A DNA stretch of 64,000 bases from Pseudomonadota bacterium (GCA_029780695.1 JAKOYD010000051.1:1-64000), one strand, 5' to 3'; counted from the stretch's first letter, positions 47,331-56,264 are shown. Made by a program: numbers and translations. The notes: generated by a model not told the origin, from the sequence alone.

Positions 47331-48539
47331 ATGGAAGCCTACCTGCTCGACTGGGCCAACCTGCTGCTGCGCTGGCTGCACGTCGTCGTCGCCATCGCCT
47401 GGATCGGCTCGTCGTTTTACTTCGTCTTTCTCGACAACAACCTGCTGGCGCCCACCGCCGACGACCTGAAGAAGAAGGGCGTGGACGGTGCCATGTGGGC
47501 CGTGCACGGCGGCGGGTTCTACAACCCGCAGAAGTACATGGTGGCGCCCAAGGGCGGCATCGACAGCAAGCTGCACTGGTTCTACTGGGAAAGCTATTCG
47601 ACCTGGCTGTCGGGCTTTGCGCTGTTCTGCGTGCTGTACCTGTGGAACGCCAGCGCCTTTCTGGTCGACCGGCAGGTGCTGGACTGGTCACCCGCCGCGG
47701 CGGGCCTGGCGGCGGTGGCCTTCCTGGTGGGCTTCTGGGTGGTGTACGACGCCATCTGCCGGGTGTTTGGCTTCCGTCCCAACGGCGAGCGCATCGTCGG
47801 CGCGCTGCTGATCGTGGTGGTGGCGTTCTCGGCCTGGCTGGCGTGCCACCTGTTTTCGGGCCGCGCGGCGTTCCTGATCGTCGGCGCCATGCTGGCCACG
47901 GCCATGAGCGCCAACGTGTTCTTCTGGATCATCCCCGGCCAGCGCAAGGTGGTGGCCGCCATGACGTCCGGGCAGCCTTACGACGCGAGCGCACTGGCCA
48001 TTCACGGGCAGCGCGGCAAGCAGCGCAGCGTGCACAACACCTATTTCACGCTGCCGGTGGTGTTTGCCATGCTCAGCAACCACTACAGCTTTCTCTACAG
48101 CCACCCGCAGCGCTGGCTGGTGCTGTGCCTGATGATGCTGGCTGGCGCGCTGATCCGCCAGTTCTTCGTGCAGCGCCACGGTTGGCACCACGGCCGTGCC
48201 GCCAACCCGTGGCCGTACGCGGCGGCGGGCGTGCTGGTGCTGCTGGGCGTGATGGCCTGGCTGCGCCCGGCGCCGGCGGCAGTGGCTGCGGTGCCCGCCA
48301 CCGTCGGTTACGCGCAGCTGCGCCCGATGATCGAGCAGCGTTGCCAGTCATGCCACGGCGAAGCGGTGCAGATGAAGAACCTGCGCTTCGATTCGCAGGC
48401 CGCCGTCGAGCAGCACGCGCAGCAGATTTTTCAGCAGGTGGTGGTCACCCGCGCCATGCCGCTGTCCAACGCCACGCAGATGACCGACGGCGAGCGCGCC
48501 ATGGTGGCCCGCTGGTTCGAGGCGCAGGCCAAACGCTGA
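47331..48539 (+). CDS. puuD: urate hydroxylase PuuD (membrane urate oxidase with cytochrome c domain)
   Basis: PuuD oxidises urate to 5-hydroxyisourate in purine breakdown and passes electrons to the respiratory chain. The 402-residue protein has an N-terminal membrane domain of about eight helices with conserved VVAIAWIGSSFYFVFLDNNL and HNTYFTLPVVFAMLSNHY. A C-terminal cytochrome c-like domain carries the haem motif CQSCH at 338-342 and a Met candidate in TRAMPLSNATQM. No other purine-catabolic genes are in the window, so its partners (hydroxyisourate hydrolase, OHCU decarboxylase) must be elsewhere. Confidence 0.93.
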   Translation: MEAYLLDWANLLLRWLHVVVAIAWIGSSFYFVFLDNNLLAPTADDLKKKGVDGAMWAVHGGGFYNPQKYMVAPKGGIDSKLHWFYWESYSTWLSGFALFCVLYLWNASAFLVDRQVLDWSPAAAGLAAVAFLVGFWVVYDAICRVFGFRPNGERIVGALLIVVVAFSAWLACHLFSGRAAFLIVGAMLATAMSANVFFWIIPGQRKVVAAMTSGQPYDASALAIHGQRGKQRSVHNTYFTLPVVFAMLSNHYSFLYSHPQRWLVLCLMMLAGALIRQFFVQRHGWHHGRAANPWPYAAAGVLVLLGVMAWLRPAPAAVAAVPATVGYAQLRPMIEQRCQSCHGEAVQMKNLRFDSQAAVEQHAQQIFQQVVVTRAMPLSNATQMTDGERAMVARWFEAQAKR

Positions 48540-48540
48540 C

Positions 48541-48564
48541 AAAAAAGCCGGCGCAGGGCCGGCT
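48541..48564 (-). terminator. rho-independent terminator for the leftward EcsC-like gene
   Basis: A perfect 7-bp stem, AGCCGGC/GCCGGCT with a 5-base loop, has its T run on the minus strand (A6 on plus, 48541-48546). It ends transcription arriving from the right and may also stop puuD transcripts. Confidence 0.75.
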
Positions 48565-48596
48565 GGTAATGGCGTAACGGCGAGGGCAGGGCGGCG

Positions 48597-49181
48597 TCAG
48601 GCCGACGCCGTGCCTTCGGGCGGGGCCTTGCGGCCCAGGCTGGTTTTAAGCCAGCCCTTCTTCGGCTCGGCCGCGGCGGGCGCCGGCAGCAGCAGTTGCG
48701 CGCTTTGTGCCACGCGCACGCAGTCGCGGATGTGCTGCTCGCCCAGGTAGCGCAGCGCCGCATAGCCCAGCGCGCCCGACACCAGTTGTCCGGCAATCGG
48801 CACGTAGCGCGTGGCCTGCGCCACCGTCAGCCGCTTGCCCAGCAGCCGCGCAAAGCGCATCACCAGGTCGCGCGTGACCAGGCGTCCGACAATGATCGAA
48901 CCGACGACCGCCGCAGCCTTCTGCACGCGCTCTTTCTCGCCCGCGTCCAGCTGCGCGATCTGGTGCGGCGCCAGGCCGAACTCGGCGTTGATCTTGGGCA
49001 GCAGCTGCGTCAGCATGGCCGCGTCGACCGCCCAGTCCAGCCCCGGCAAGGGCACCGCGCCGGCCACGCCGGCCGCCAGCGCGCGGCGGCCCAGCAGCTT
49101 GCGGCTGCGCAGCACGGCTGCTTCCAGCCGCGTGTTGCCGCGAGCCAGTTCCAGCGCGTCGGGTTTGCTGCGTGATGCCAT
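48597..49181 (-). CDS. EcsC/DUF697-like protein
   Basis: A 194-residue protein with a basic N terminus, a glycine/proline-rich hydrophobic segment (AAGVAGAVPLPGLDWAVDAA) at about 35-55 and further hydrophobic stretches at about 90-105 and 120-145. The PLPGLD motif and helix pattern resemble EcsC and DUF697 proteins, which associate with membranes; no activity is known. The C terminus is Lys/Pro-rich. It is transcribed leftward, 40 bases downstream of the GlsB-like gene. Confidence 0.65.
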   Translation of the reverse strand: MASRSKPDALELARGNTRLEAAVLRSRKLLGRRALAAGVAGAVPLPGLDWAVDAAMLTQLLPKINAEFGLAPHQIAQLDAGEKERVQKAAAVVGSIIVGRLVTRDLVMRFARLLGKRLTVAQATRYVPIAGQLVSGALGYAALRYLGEQHIRDCVRVAQSAQLLLPAPAAAEPKKGWLKTSLGRKAPPEGTASA

Positions 49182-49221
49182 GGCGCTGCGGTGCTGTCTG
49201 CGGTGCTGTCGGTGGTGCGGA

Positions 49222-49461
49222 TCAGCCGCGCTTGGTGACCATGCCGTAGATCAGCAGCACGATGATCGCGCCGACGATTGAGCCGACCCAGCCCACCGGG
49301 CCAGTCATGCCCAGCGCGTTGGCGCCGAACTGGCCGACGATGGCGCCGACGATGCCCAGAATGGTGGTCATGATCAGGCCCATGCTTTGGTTGCCCGGCA
49401 TGATGGCGCGGGCCAGCAGGCCGACGACGAATCCGACGATGATGGTGACGATGAGACCCAT
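49222..49461 (-). CDS. GlsB/YeaQ/YmgE family stress-response membrane protein
   Basis: A 79-residue protein with three hydrophobic segments and the transglycosylase-associated-protein pattern: GFVVGLLARAIMPGNQSMGL, LGIVGAIVGQFGA and GSIVGAIIVLLIYG. Members are small inner-membrane proteins induced by stress, of unknown activity. AAGGG lies upstream of the chosen ATG; the frame extends further upstream but without family similarity. Confidence 0.9.
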   Translation of the reverse strand: MGLIVTIIVGFVVGLLARAIMPGNQSMGLIMTTILGIVGAIVGQFGANALGMTGPVGWVGSIVGAIIVLLIYGMVTKRG

Positions 49462-49567
49462 GGTGAAAACCCTTCCCAAGTGGTTGTTGACGGGCGCACT
49501 GTAACGCCGTTTGGCGCCGCGCAGGCACGCGCCGCGCAAATCGCGGCATTGGCCTACAGCGCGGCGC

Positions 49568-51721
49568 TCAGGCTGACGCGGGCGCGGTTTCGATGGCCTC
49601 GATCTGGTCCGTCAGGCTCAGCCACTCGTCTTCCAGCATCGCCAGCTCGCCGGCCACAGCCTTCAGCCGGCGGCCGGCCTCGGCGATGTCGGCGGGCGCC
49701 ATTGGCGTGGCCAGGCGCGCTTCCAGCTCCGCCTGCTCGGCGGCCAGGGCCTGCATGCGCTGCTCGGCCTGCTGCAGCGCGCGCTTCAGCGGCTTCGTGC
49801 GGTCGGCCAGGTGCTGGCGGCGCTGCGCTTCCAGCCGGCGCTGTTCGGCGGGGTTGAGCGCGGGCGCCGCGGGTTTTGCATCATTTGCGCCGCTGGCGCT
49901 GTCTGGATCAGCGCTGAAAGCTATGGTATTGGAAGCAAGCTGGGTGCTGTGGGCTTCGCGCGCCTGGCGTGCCTGATCGAGCAGGTAGCGCTGGTAGTCT
50001 TCCAGGTCGCCGTCGAACGGCGCCACGCCGCCGCGCGCCACCAGCCAGAATTCGTCGCACACGCTGCGCAGCAGCGCGCGGTCGTGGCTGACCAGCATGA
50101 CGGTGCCTTCGAACTCGTTCAGCGCCACCGCCAGCGCCTCGCGCGTGGCCAGGTCCAGGTGGTTGGTCGGCTCGTCCAGCAGCAGCAGATTGGGGCGCTG
50201 CCAGACGATCATGGCCAGCACCAACCGCGCCTTTTCGCCGCCGCTGAACTGGCCCACCGGCTGCAGCACCATCTCACCTGGGAAGTTGAAGGTGCCCAGG
50301 AAGTTGCGCAGCTGTTGCTCGCGCGCGGCCTCGGTGTTTTCTTGCCCAGTGTCACGCGCCAGCCGCACCATGTGTTCCAGCGGCGTGCTGCCGGGGTGCA
50401 GCACGTCCAGCTCCTGCTGGGCGAAGTAGCCGATGCTGAGGCCCTTGCCCTCGGTCAGCTGGCCGGCCAGCAGCGGCAGGGTGCGCGCCACCGTTTTGAC
50501 GAAGGTCGACTTGCCCTGGCCGTTGGCGCCCAGAATGCCGATGCGCTGGCCCGCCAGTACGCTGCGGGTGACGTCGGTCAGGATGACGCGGTCGCCTGGC
50601 TGCAGCTCGGGCGGCCAGTCGCCGCGCGCCATCAGCGCGGCGCGCAGGGCGTCGGAGGTGGCGTATTCGGGCAGCGGGGCTGCGCCGTCTTTTACCTGCC
50701 CAGCGCTTTCTGCATCTGCGGCGGCAGCTTCTGTTTTTGTAGCGTCGGCAGCGCGGTAGCCGAACGTCGCGTCGCGAATCGCCAGCATCGGGTTGGGCAG
50801 GTTGGCCGGCTCGCGGAACTCGAACTGGAACTCGGCGTCGGCCAGCACCGGCGCGATCTTTTCCATGCGCTCCAGCGCCTTGACGCGGCTTTGCGCCTGC
50901 CGCGCCTTGGTCGCCTTGGCCTTGAAGCGGTCTATGAACTTCTGCAGGTGGGCGATCTTGTCCTGCTGCCGCGCAAACGCCGCCTGCTGCAGCTGCAGTT
51001 GCTGCGCGCGCAGTTCTTCAAAGGCGCTGTAGTTGCCGCCGTAGCGTGTCAGCCGGGCGTGCTCGATGTGCAGCGTCACCCGCGTCACCGCGTCCAGGAA
51101 TTCGCGGTCGTGGCTGATGACGATCAGCGTGCCGTCGTAGCGCGACAGCCAGCCTTCCAGCCACACCAGCGCGTCCAGGTCGAGGTGGTTGGTCGGCTCG
51201 TCCAGCAGCAGCAGGTCGCTCGGCGCCATCAGAGCGCGCGCCAGCTGCAGCCGCATGCGCCAGCCGCCCGAAAAGCTGTTGACCGGTGAACGCAGCTCGC
51301 CCACCTTGAAGCCCAGCCCCAGGATCAGCGCCTGCGCGCGCGCCGTGGCGTCGTGCGCGCCCGCATCGTGCAGGTCGCTGTGCGCCTGCGCAATCGCCAT
51401 GCCGTCGCCCGCCTGCTCTGCTTTTGAGAGCTGATCGCGCAATGTGGACAAGCGCTGGTCGCCCGAAAGCACGAAATCGGTGGCGCTTCCGGACGATTCA
51501 GGCATGTTCTGCTCGACCTGCGCCAGGCGCCAGTGCGCCGGCATCGAGAAATCGCCCCCGTCTTCATGCAAGGTGCCGTTGAACAGCCCGAACAGCGTCG
51601 ACTTGCCCGCCCCGTTGCGGCCCACCAGACCGACCTTTTCGCCCGGCTGAAGGGTGACGCTGGCGCCGTCCAGCAGCACTTTGGCGCCGCGACGCAGGGT
51701 GATGTTCTGCAGTTGGATCAT
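49568..51721 (-). CDS. yheS: ABC-F family ATPase YheS
   Basis: A soluble ABC-F protein with two ATPase domains joined by the Arg/Lys-rich linker (DRFKAKATKARQAQSR). It is expected to act on the ribosome. It has GRNGAGKST and FSGGWRMRL in domain 1, and GANGQGKST and FSGGEKARLV in domain 2. The 717 residues exceed the roughly 637 of E. coli YheS. Extra sequence lies at the start of domain 2 (about residues 320-370) and before the C-terminal coiled coil (about 592-620), and each holds a dispersed repeat in frame. The ATG overlaps the prmB stop codon (ATGA). Confidence 0.93.
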   Translation of the reverse strand: MIQLQNITLRRGAKVLLDGASVTLQPGEKVGLVGRNGAGKSTLFGLFNGTLHEDGGDFSMPAHWRLAQVEQNMPESSGSATDFVLSGDQRLSTLRDQLSKAEQAGDGMAIAQAHSDLHDAGAHDATARAQALILGLGFKVGELRSPVNSFSGGWRMRLQLARALMAPSDLLLLDEPTNHLDLDALVWLEGWLSRYDGTLIVISHDREFLDAVTRVTLHIEHARLTRYGGNYSAFEELRAQQLQLQQAAFARQQDKIAHLQKFIDRFKAKATKARQAQSRVKALERMEKIAPVLADAEFQFEFREPANLPNPMLAIRDATFGYRAADATKTEAAAADAESAGQVKDGAAPLPEYATSDALRAALMARGDWPPELQPGDRVILTDVTRSVLAGQRIGILGANGQGKSTFVKTVARTLPLLAGQLTEGKGLSIGYFAQQELDVLHPGSTPLEHMVRLARDTGQENTEAAREQQLRNFLGTFNFPGEMVLQPVGQFSGGEKARLVLAMIVWQRPNLLLLDEPTNHLDLATREALAVALNEFEGTVMLVSHDRALLRSVCDEFWLVARGGVAPFDGDLEDYQRYLLDQARQAREAHSTQLASNTIAFSADPDSASGANDAKPAAPALNPAEQRRLEAQRRQHLADRTKPLKRALQQAEQRMQALAAEQAELEARLATPMAPADIAEAGRRLKAVAGELAMLEDEWLSLTDQIEAIETAPASA
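49891..49940 (+). repeat. dispersed double-hairpin repeat, inside yheS (C-terminal linker)
   Basis: GGCGCTGTCTGGATCAGCGC then AAAGCTATGGTATTGGAAGC fits both halves of the family. On the coding strand it gives an Ala/Ser/Asp-rich stretch before the C-terminal coiled coil. Confidence 0.65.
50698..50748 (+). repeat. dispersed double-hairpin repeat, inside yheS (domain 2 insertion)
   Basis: GCCCAGCGCTTTCTGCATCT then GGCAGCTTCTGTTTTTGTAG matches the family. It lies within an insertion of roughly 50 residues relative to E. coli YheS. Confidence 0.65.
51415..51458 (-). repeat. degenerate dispersed repeat, inside yheS domain 1
   Basis: GACAAGCGCTGG and TGCTTTTGAGAGCTGATCGC resemble the family. The encoded protein segment aligns with E. 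coli YheS without length change, so it may be chance or a replacement. Confidence 0.3.
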
Positions 51722-52587
51722 GGCGTCAATGCCTCACGCGTCAGCAGCAGCACCTGATCGCCGCCCGCGCTGGTGTCCAGCCAGACCGGGCTGAGGTGCG
51801 GGAAGGCGGCGTCGAAATGCGCGCGCTCGTGGCCGATTTCGAGCACCAGCACGGCGTCGTCTGCCATGCGGGACGGCGCGTCGCGCAGCAGCGTGCGCAC
51901 GAAGTCCATCCCGTCGGCGCCGCCGGCCAGCGCCATGTCGGGTTCGGCGCGGTATTCGGCGGGCAGCGCGGCCATGCTGGCGGCGTTGACGTAGGGCGGG
52001 TTGCACAGAATCAGGTCGTACGGGCCGGCGCAGGCCGCCAGGCCGTCGCTTTCAATCAGCGCGATGCGGCCCTGCAGGTTGTGCTGGTCGACGTTGATGC
52101 GCGCCACGGCCAGGGCGTCGGCGCTCAGGTCGGCGGCGTCGACCTGCACGTCGGGCCAGGCCAGGGCCGCCAGCACGGCCAGGCTGCCGTTGCCGGTGCA
52201 CAGGTCGAGCACGCGCCGGGTCTGGTCAGACAGCCAGGGGTCGACGCTGCCGTCGGCGATGCATTCGGCAATCAGGCTGCGCGGCACGATGGCGCGCTCA
52301 TCCACGTAGAAGGGCACGCCCTGCAGCCAGGCTTCGCGCGTCAGGTAGGCCAGCGGCCGCCGCGATTCGATGCGTGCTTTTAAAAGCGTAGCAACTTGCG
52401 CTTGCTGGTCCGGCGTCAGCGGTTGATTGAACGCAGAATTTTCAAGGTCGACATCCAGCTGCAGGCCCAGCGCGTGCAGCACCAGCCACGCCGCTTCGTC
52501 CCGCGCGTTGGTGGTGCCGTGGCCGAAGCTGACGCCGGCTTCGGTCAGCTGGCGTTCGGTGTCGGTAACGAGGTCGGTCAGGGTCAT
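51718..52587 (-). CDS. prmB: ribosomal protein L3 N5-glutamine methyltransferase
   Basis: PrmB methylates a glutamine of ribosomal protein L3 using S-adenosylmethionine. The 289-residue protein has a helical N-terminal domain and a Rossmann domain with the SAM motif VLDLCTGNGSLAVLAA and the catalytic NPPYV. The conserved ERAIVPRSLIAE segment distinguishes PrmB from PrmC. The stop codon overlaps the yheS ATG, so the two are coupled. A segment at about residues 56-71 is encoded by a stretch that closely matches the dispersed repeat, without changing the normal length. Confidence 0.94.
   Translation of the reverse strand: MTLTDLVTDTERQLTEAGVSFGHGTTNARDEAAWLVLHALGLQLDVDLENSAFNQPLTPDQQAQVATLLKARIESRRPLAYLTREAWLQGVPFYVDERAIVPRSLIAECIADGSVDPWLSDQTRRVLDLCTGNGSLAVLAALAWPDVQVDAADLSADALAVARINVDQHNLQGRIALIESDGLAACAGPYDLILCNPPYVNAASMAALPAEYRAEPDMALAGGADGMDFVRTLLRDAPSRMADDAVLVLEIGHERAHFDAAFPHLSPVWLDTSAGGDQVLLLTREALTP
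52375..52422 (-). repeat. dispersed double-hairpin repeat, inside prmB
   Basis: GTGCTTTTAAAAGCGTAGCA then CTTGCGCTTGCTGG matches the minus-orientation family closely. It is in frame and does not lengthen the protein noticeably. Confidence 0.55.
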
Positions 52588-52666
52588 GGCGCGGTGTGGG
52601 GTGATTGGGCGTGGCGGCGATGCGGCGCGGCCCTCACCCCACCCTGTCTGCGTGGAAAAGAGCCAA

Positions 52667-53839
52667 TCAGGACGCGGTGGCGGCCAGGTTGTCCAGCACG
52701 CGCTGGTAGATCGCGGTCAGCGGCGCGATGTCGGCCAGGGCGATGTGCTCGTCAATTTTGTGGATGCTGGCGTTGGGCGGGCCCAGTTCAATCACCTGCG
52801 GGCAGATCTGCGCGATGAAGCGGCCGTCGCTGGTGCCGCCGGTGGTGGACAGCTCGGTCTCGATGCCCGCCACGTCGCGGATAGCGGCCTGCACGGCATC
52901 CACCAGGCTGCCCGGCGTGGTGAGGAAGGGCAGGCCGCCCAATACCCATTTCAGTTCGTAGTCCAGCCCGTGTTGTTGCAGCACGGCTTCGAGACGCGAC
53001 TGCAGCGATTCGGGCGTCGATTCGGTGCAGAAGCGAAAGTTGAAGTCGACCACCACCTGGCCGGGAATGATGTTGCCGGCGCCGGTGCCGCCGTGGATGT
53101 TGCTGACCTGCCAGCTGGTGGGCGGGAAGAAGGCGTTGCCGCGGTCCCATTCGATGGCCACCAGCTGGGCCAGTGCGGGCGCCAGTTGGTGGATGGGGTT
53201 GCGCGCCAGGTGCGGGTAGGCGATGTGTCCCTGGATGCCCTTGACGACCAGCCGCCCCGAAAGTGTGCCGCGCCGGCCATTCTTGATCATGTCGCCAGTG
53301 CGGTCGACCGAGGTCGGCTCGCCGACGATGCAGTAGTCGAGCCGCTCGCCGCGCGCCTTCAGCTGGTTGCACACGACCACCGTGCCGTCGACCGCCGGGC
53401 CTTCCTCATCGCTGGTCAGCAGCAGGGCGATGTTCAGCGGCGCGTCGGGCCGCGCGGTCAGAAACTGCTCGACCGCCACCACGAAGGCGGCAATCGACGT
53501 CTTCATGTCGCTGGCGCCGCGGCCGTACAGCTTGCCGTCGCGCTCGGTGGGGGTGAAGGGGTCGCTGGTCCACTGATCGAGCGGGCCGGTGGGCACGACG
53601 TCGGTGTGGCCGGCAAAAACTATCGTTTTAATAGCGTCTTGCGCTTGGTGGGCGAGCGCTGCAGGCCTTATTGCCCAAAGATTGCGAACGCGGAAATCGG
53701 CCGGACCGCTGTCGATGACTTCGCACACGAAGCCCAGCGGCGCCAGGCGCGCGGCAATCAGGTCGATGCAGCCGGCGTCCTGCGGCGTGACCGAGGGGCG
53801 GGCGATGAGTTGTTCGGCGAGCAGGCGGGTGGGGGACAT
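52667..53839 (-). CDS. dapE: succinyl-diaminopimelate desuccinylase
   Basis: DapE removes succinate from N-succinyl-LL-diaminopimelate in lysine and peptidoglycan synthesis. The 390-residue di-zinc enzyme has the metal ligands in [18 protein letters not shown] and [15 protein letters not shown], and the final His in ASIHKIDEH. About ten extra residues ([13 protein letters not shown]) precede the first metal motif, encoded by a copy of the dispersed repeat. It is in the leftward dap cluster, downstream of pilU and about 80 bases before prmB. Confidence 0.96.
   Translation of the reverse strand: MSPTRLLAEQLIARPSVTPQDAGCIDLIAARLAPLGFVCEVIDSGPADFRVRNLWAIRPAALAHQAQDAIKTIVFAGHTDVVPTGPLDQWTSDPFTPTERDGKLYGRGASDMKTSIAAFVVAVEQFLTARPDAPLNIALLLTSDEEGPAVDGTVVVCNQLKARGERLDYCIVGEPTSVDRTGDMIKNGRRGTLSGRLVVKGIQGHIAYPHLARNPIHQLAPALAQLVAIEWDRGNAFFPPTSWQVSNIHGGTGAGNIIPGQVVVDFNFRFCTESTPESLQSRLEAVLQQHGLDYELKWVLGGLPFLTTPGSLVDAVQAAIRDVAGIETELSTTGGTSDGRFIAQICPQVIELGPPNASIHKIDEHIALADIAPLTAIYQRVLDNLAATAS
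53618..53667 (-). repeat. dispersed double-hairpin repeat, inside dapE
   Basis: ACTATCGTTTTAATAGCGTC then TTGCGCTTGGTGGGCGAGCG fits both hairpins in minus orientation. It encodes an extra loop just before the [10 protein letters not shown] metal motif. Confidence 0.75.
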
Positions 53840-53953
53840 GGGGTTCGGTGTCGGATGTTGAGCGTTGGGGGTATGGGTTATCGCCGATCGTCACGCCGCA
53901 CGCTCAAAGCGGATGGGTCGGCTGCATATCCAGTTGAATCGGCCCTCTTGCTT

Positions 53954-54005
53954 CGTCATTCCCGCCCCCCGCCTTCGCGAGGGCAGGCTCTGCGCGGGAA
54001 TGACG
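53954..54005. repeat. CGTCATTCCCGC...GCGGGAATGACG inverted repeat
   Basis: Perfect 12-bp arms (53954-53965 and 53994-54005) enclose 28 GC-rich bases in the gap between pilU and dapE. This is the style of the widespread ATTCCC/GGGAAT intergenic repeats of betaproteobacteria. Confidence 0.85.
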
Positions 54006-54052
54006 TCTGTGGAGGTGGCGCGATGCCTAAGCGATCAAGCCCCACCTGACCA

Positions 54053-55312
54053 TCACGCCCCGCCAATCCGCGAATCCGCCAGCCCGCCCGCGGCAGCGCC
54101 CATCGGCGGCATCCGTTCGTCCGGCAGCGCGCCGTGGCGGCTGGGACGCACGTCCAGTGTGATCTCGGTGAAAGACGGCTCGTCGTTGGGCGGCTCTTCT
54201 TGCTGCGGCGCGTTGGCCGTGCGGCGGCCCTGGTCGTTTTGCAGGCGCCACATCAGGTTGGTGGGCGAATCGGCGTTGACCAAGCCTTCCTTGCGGTCGA
54301 TCCTGCCTTCGGTGATCAGGCGCGCCAAGTCTTCCTCGAAGGTCTGCGAGCCTTCGGCGATGGAGTTGTCCATGGCCTCCTTGACGCCGGAGAAGTCGCT
54401 TTTTTCGATCAAGTCGGCCACCAGCTTGGTGTTGAGCAGCACTTCGACCGCGGGAATGCGCCCGCCGTCCACCGTGCGCAGCAGGCGCTGCGACACGATG
54501 GATTTGAGCGAGGCCGCCAGGTCGCCCAGCAGCGTGGGCCGCACTTCGACCGGGTAGAACGACAGCACGCGATTGAGCGCCTGGTAGCTGTTGTTGGCGT
54601 GCAGCGTGGCCAGGCACAGGTGGCCCGACTGCGCGTAGGCGATGGCGGCGCTCATGGTCTCGCGGTCGCGGATCTCGCCGATCATGATGACGTCGGGCGC
54701 CTGCCGCAGCGCGTTTTTCAGGCCGATGTGCAGCGACGCCGTGTCGGAGCCAACTTCGCGCTGGTTGATGAGCGAGCGGCGGTTGGTGAAGACGTATTCG
54801 ATCGGGTCTTCGATGGTCAGGATGTGGCCCGCCATGTGCTGGTTGCGGTGGTCCAGCATCGACGCCAGCGTGGTGGATTTGCCGGCGCCGGTGGCGCCCA
54901 CCATCAGGATTAGTCCGCGCTTTTCCACGACCAGGTGCTTGAGCACGGCGGGCAGGTTGAGCGAGTCCAGGCTGGGGATATCGGGGCTGATGAAGCGCAC
55001 CACCGCCGCGTACGAGCCGCGCTGGCGCATGGCCGACAGGCGGAAGTTGCCCACGCCGTACATGGGGATGGCCATGTTCAGCTCGCCGGATTCCTTCAGC
55101 TCGGCCATGCGGTGGGGCGGCACCACTTCGCCCAGCAGGTTCAGCACCGCATCGGGCGGCAGCGCCTGCGCGTTGATGGGCAGGTACTGGCCGTTGATCT
55201 TGATGGTGGCCGGCGCGTGCGCCGACAGGTAGACGTCCGACGCCTTCTTTTCGGCCATCAGATGCAGAATGCGCTCCATCGCGCTGGTGGGAGCCAAGTC
55301 CGAAGCGGGCAT
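54053..55312 (-). CDS. pilU: type IV pilus ATPase PilU (PilT family)
   Basis: PilU is a cytoplasmic hexameric ATPase assisting retraction of type IV pili. The 419-residue protein has the PAS-like N-terminal domain (AEKKASDVYLS), Walker A GATGAGKST, the Asp box with TIEDPIEYVF, Walker B in DVIMIGEIRDRET and the His box GHLCLATLHANN. The C-terminal 40 residues are a variable acidic tail. Two starts are possible: ATG at 55312 or at 55279. No other pilus genes are present; it sits between dapD and dapE. Confidence 0.94.
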   Translation of the reverse strand: MPASDLAPTSAMERILHLMAEKKASDVYLSAHAPATIKINGQYLPINAQALPPDAVLNLLGEVVPPHRMAELKESGELNMAIPMYGVGNFRLSAMRQRGSYAAVVRFISPDIPSLDSLNLPAVLKHLVVEKRGLILMVGATGAGKSTTLASMLDHRNQHMAGHILTIEDPIEYVFTNRRSLINQREVGSDTASLHIGLKNALRQAPDVIMIGEIRDRETMSAAIAYAQSGHLCLATLHANNSYQALNRVLSFYPVEVRPTLLGDLAASLKSIVSQRLLRTVDGGRIPAVEVLLNTKLVADLIEKSDFSGVKEAMDNSIAEGSQTFEEDLARLITEGRIDRKEGLVNADSPTNLMWRLQNDQGRRTANAPQQEEPPNDEPSFTEITLDVRPSRHGALPDERMPPMGAAAGGLADSRIGGA

Positions 55313-55321
55313 GGGCAGGGC

Positions 55322-55373
55322 AATGCTATTGAAAAACGAGCTGTCCGTGCTTGGCTGGCAAGCGCTGCAGGCG
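55322..55373 (-). repeat. dispersed double-hairpin repeat between dapD and pilU
   Basis: AATGCTATTGAAAAACGAGC then GTGCTTGGCTGGCAAGCGCT fits the minus-orientation family. It ends ten bases before the pilU start codon. Confidence 0.75.
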
Positions 55374-55396
55374 CCGGTGGCCCGCAGCCGCCAGCG

Positions 55397-56230
55397 TCAG
55401 GGCCGAAGCAAATCGTTGATGCTGGTCTTCGATCGCGTCTGCGCGTCCACCGTCTTGACGATGATGGCGGCGTACATGCTGTAAGGCTGGCCGCTGGCAG
55501 TCTGCTTGGGCAGGTTGCCGCTGACCACCACGCTGCCCGACGGAATGCGGCCGTAGCTGATTTCGCCCGTCTCGCGGTGGAAGATGGGTGTGCTCTGGCC
55601 CAGGTAAACGCCCATGCCCAGCACCGAGTTCTCTTCGACGATCACGCCTTCGACCACTTCGGAGCGCGCGCCGATGAAGCAGTTGTCCTCGATGACCGTG
55701 GGGTTGGCCTGCAGCGGCTCCAGCACGCCGCCGATGCCGACGCCGCCGGACAGGTGCACGTTCTTGCCGATCTGCGCGCAGCTGCCCACGGTGGCCCAGG
55801 TGTCGACCATGGTGCCTTCGTCCACGTAGGCGCCGATGTTGACATAGCTGGGCATCAGCACCGCGCCCTTGCCGATGAAGCTGCCGCGTCGCGCCACCGC
55901 CGGAGGCACCACGCGCACGCCGGCTTCGCGCATGGCCGTGTCGTCCAGGTGGCCAAATTTGGTTTGTACCTTGTCAAAAAAGCCGAGTTCGCCGGCGCGG
56001 ATGAATTCGTTGTCCTTCAGGCGAAACGACAGCAGCACGGCCTTCTTGATCCACTGGTGCACCGTCCACCGGCCGACCGATTCGCGCGTGGCCACGCGCA
56101 GGCGGCCAGCGTTCAGGTCACTGATGACGTGTTCGACGGCATCGGCCACGTCTTTCGGGGCTTGGGTGGGGGAGATGTCGGCGCGGTTGTCCCAGGCGGT
56201 GTCGATGAGGGTCTGAAGTTGATGGGTCAT
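55397..56230 (-). CDS. dapD: 2,3,4,5-tetrahydropyridine-2,6-dicarboxylate N-succinyltransferase
   Basis: DapD succinylates tetrahydrodipicolinate from succinyl-CoA, committing it to diaminopimelate synthesis. The 277-residue protein has the helical N-terminal domain and a left-handed beta-helix of hexapeptide repeats ([38 protein letters not shown]). ATG at 56230 fits the family start [12 protein letters not shown]; an in-frame TTG four codons upstream is less likely. It belongs to the leftward dapC-dapD-dapE set. Confidence 0.97.
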   Translation of the reverse strand: MTHQLQTLIDTAWDNRADISPTQAPKDVADAVEHVISDLNAGRLRVATRESVGRWTVHQWIKKAVLLSFRLKDNEFIRAGELGFFDKVQTKFGHLDDTAMREAGVRVVPPAVARRGSFIGKGAVLMPSYVNIGAYVDEGTMVDTWATVGSCAQIGKNVHLSGGVGIGGVLEPLQANPTVIEDNCFIGARSEVVEGVIVEENSVLGMGVYLGQSTPIFHRETGEISYGRIPSGSVVVSGNLPKQTASGQPYSMYAAIIVKTVDAQTRSKTSINDLLRP

Positions 56231-56264
56231 GACTGAGTTCAATGGAGGGGTATTTCAATAAAAA

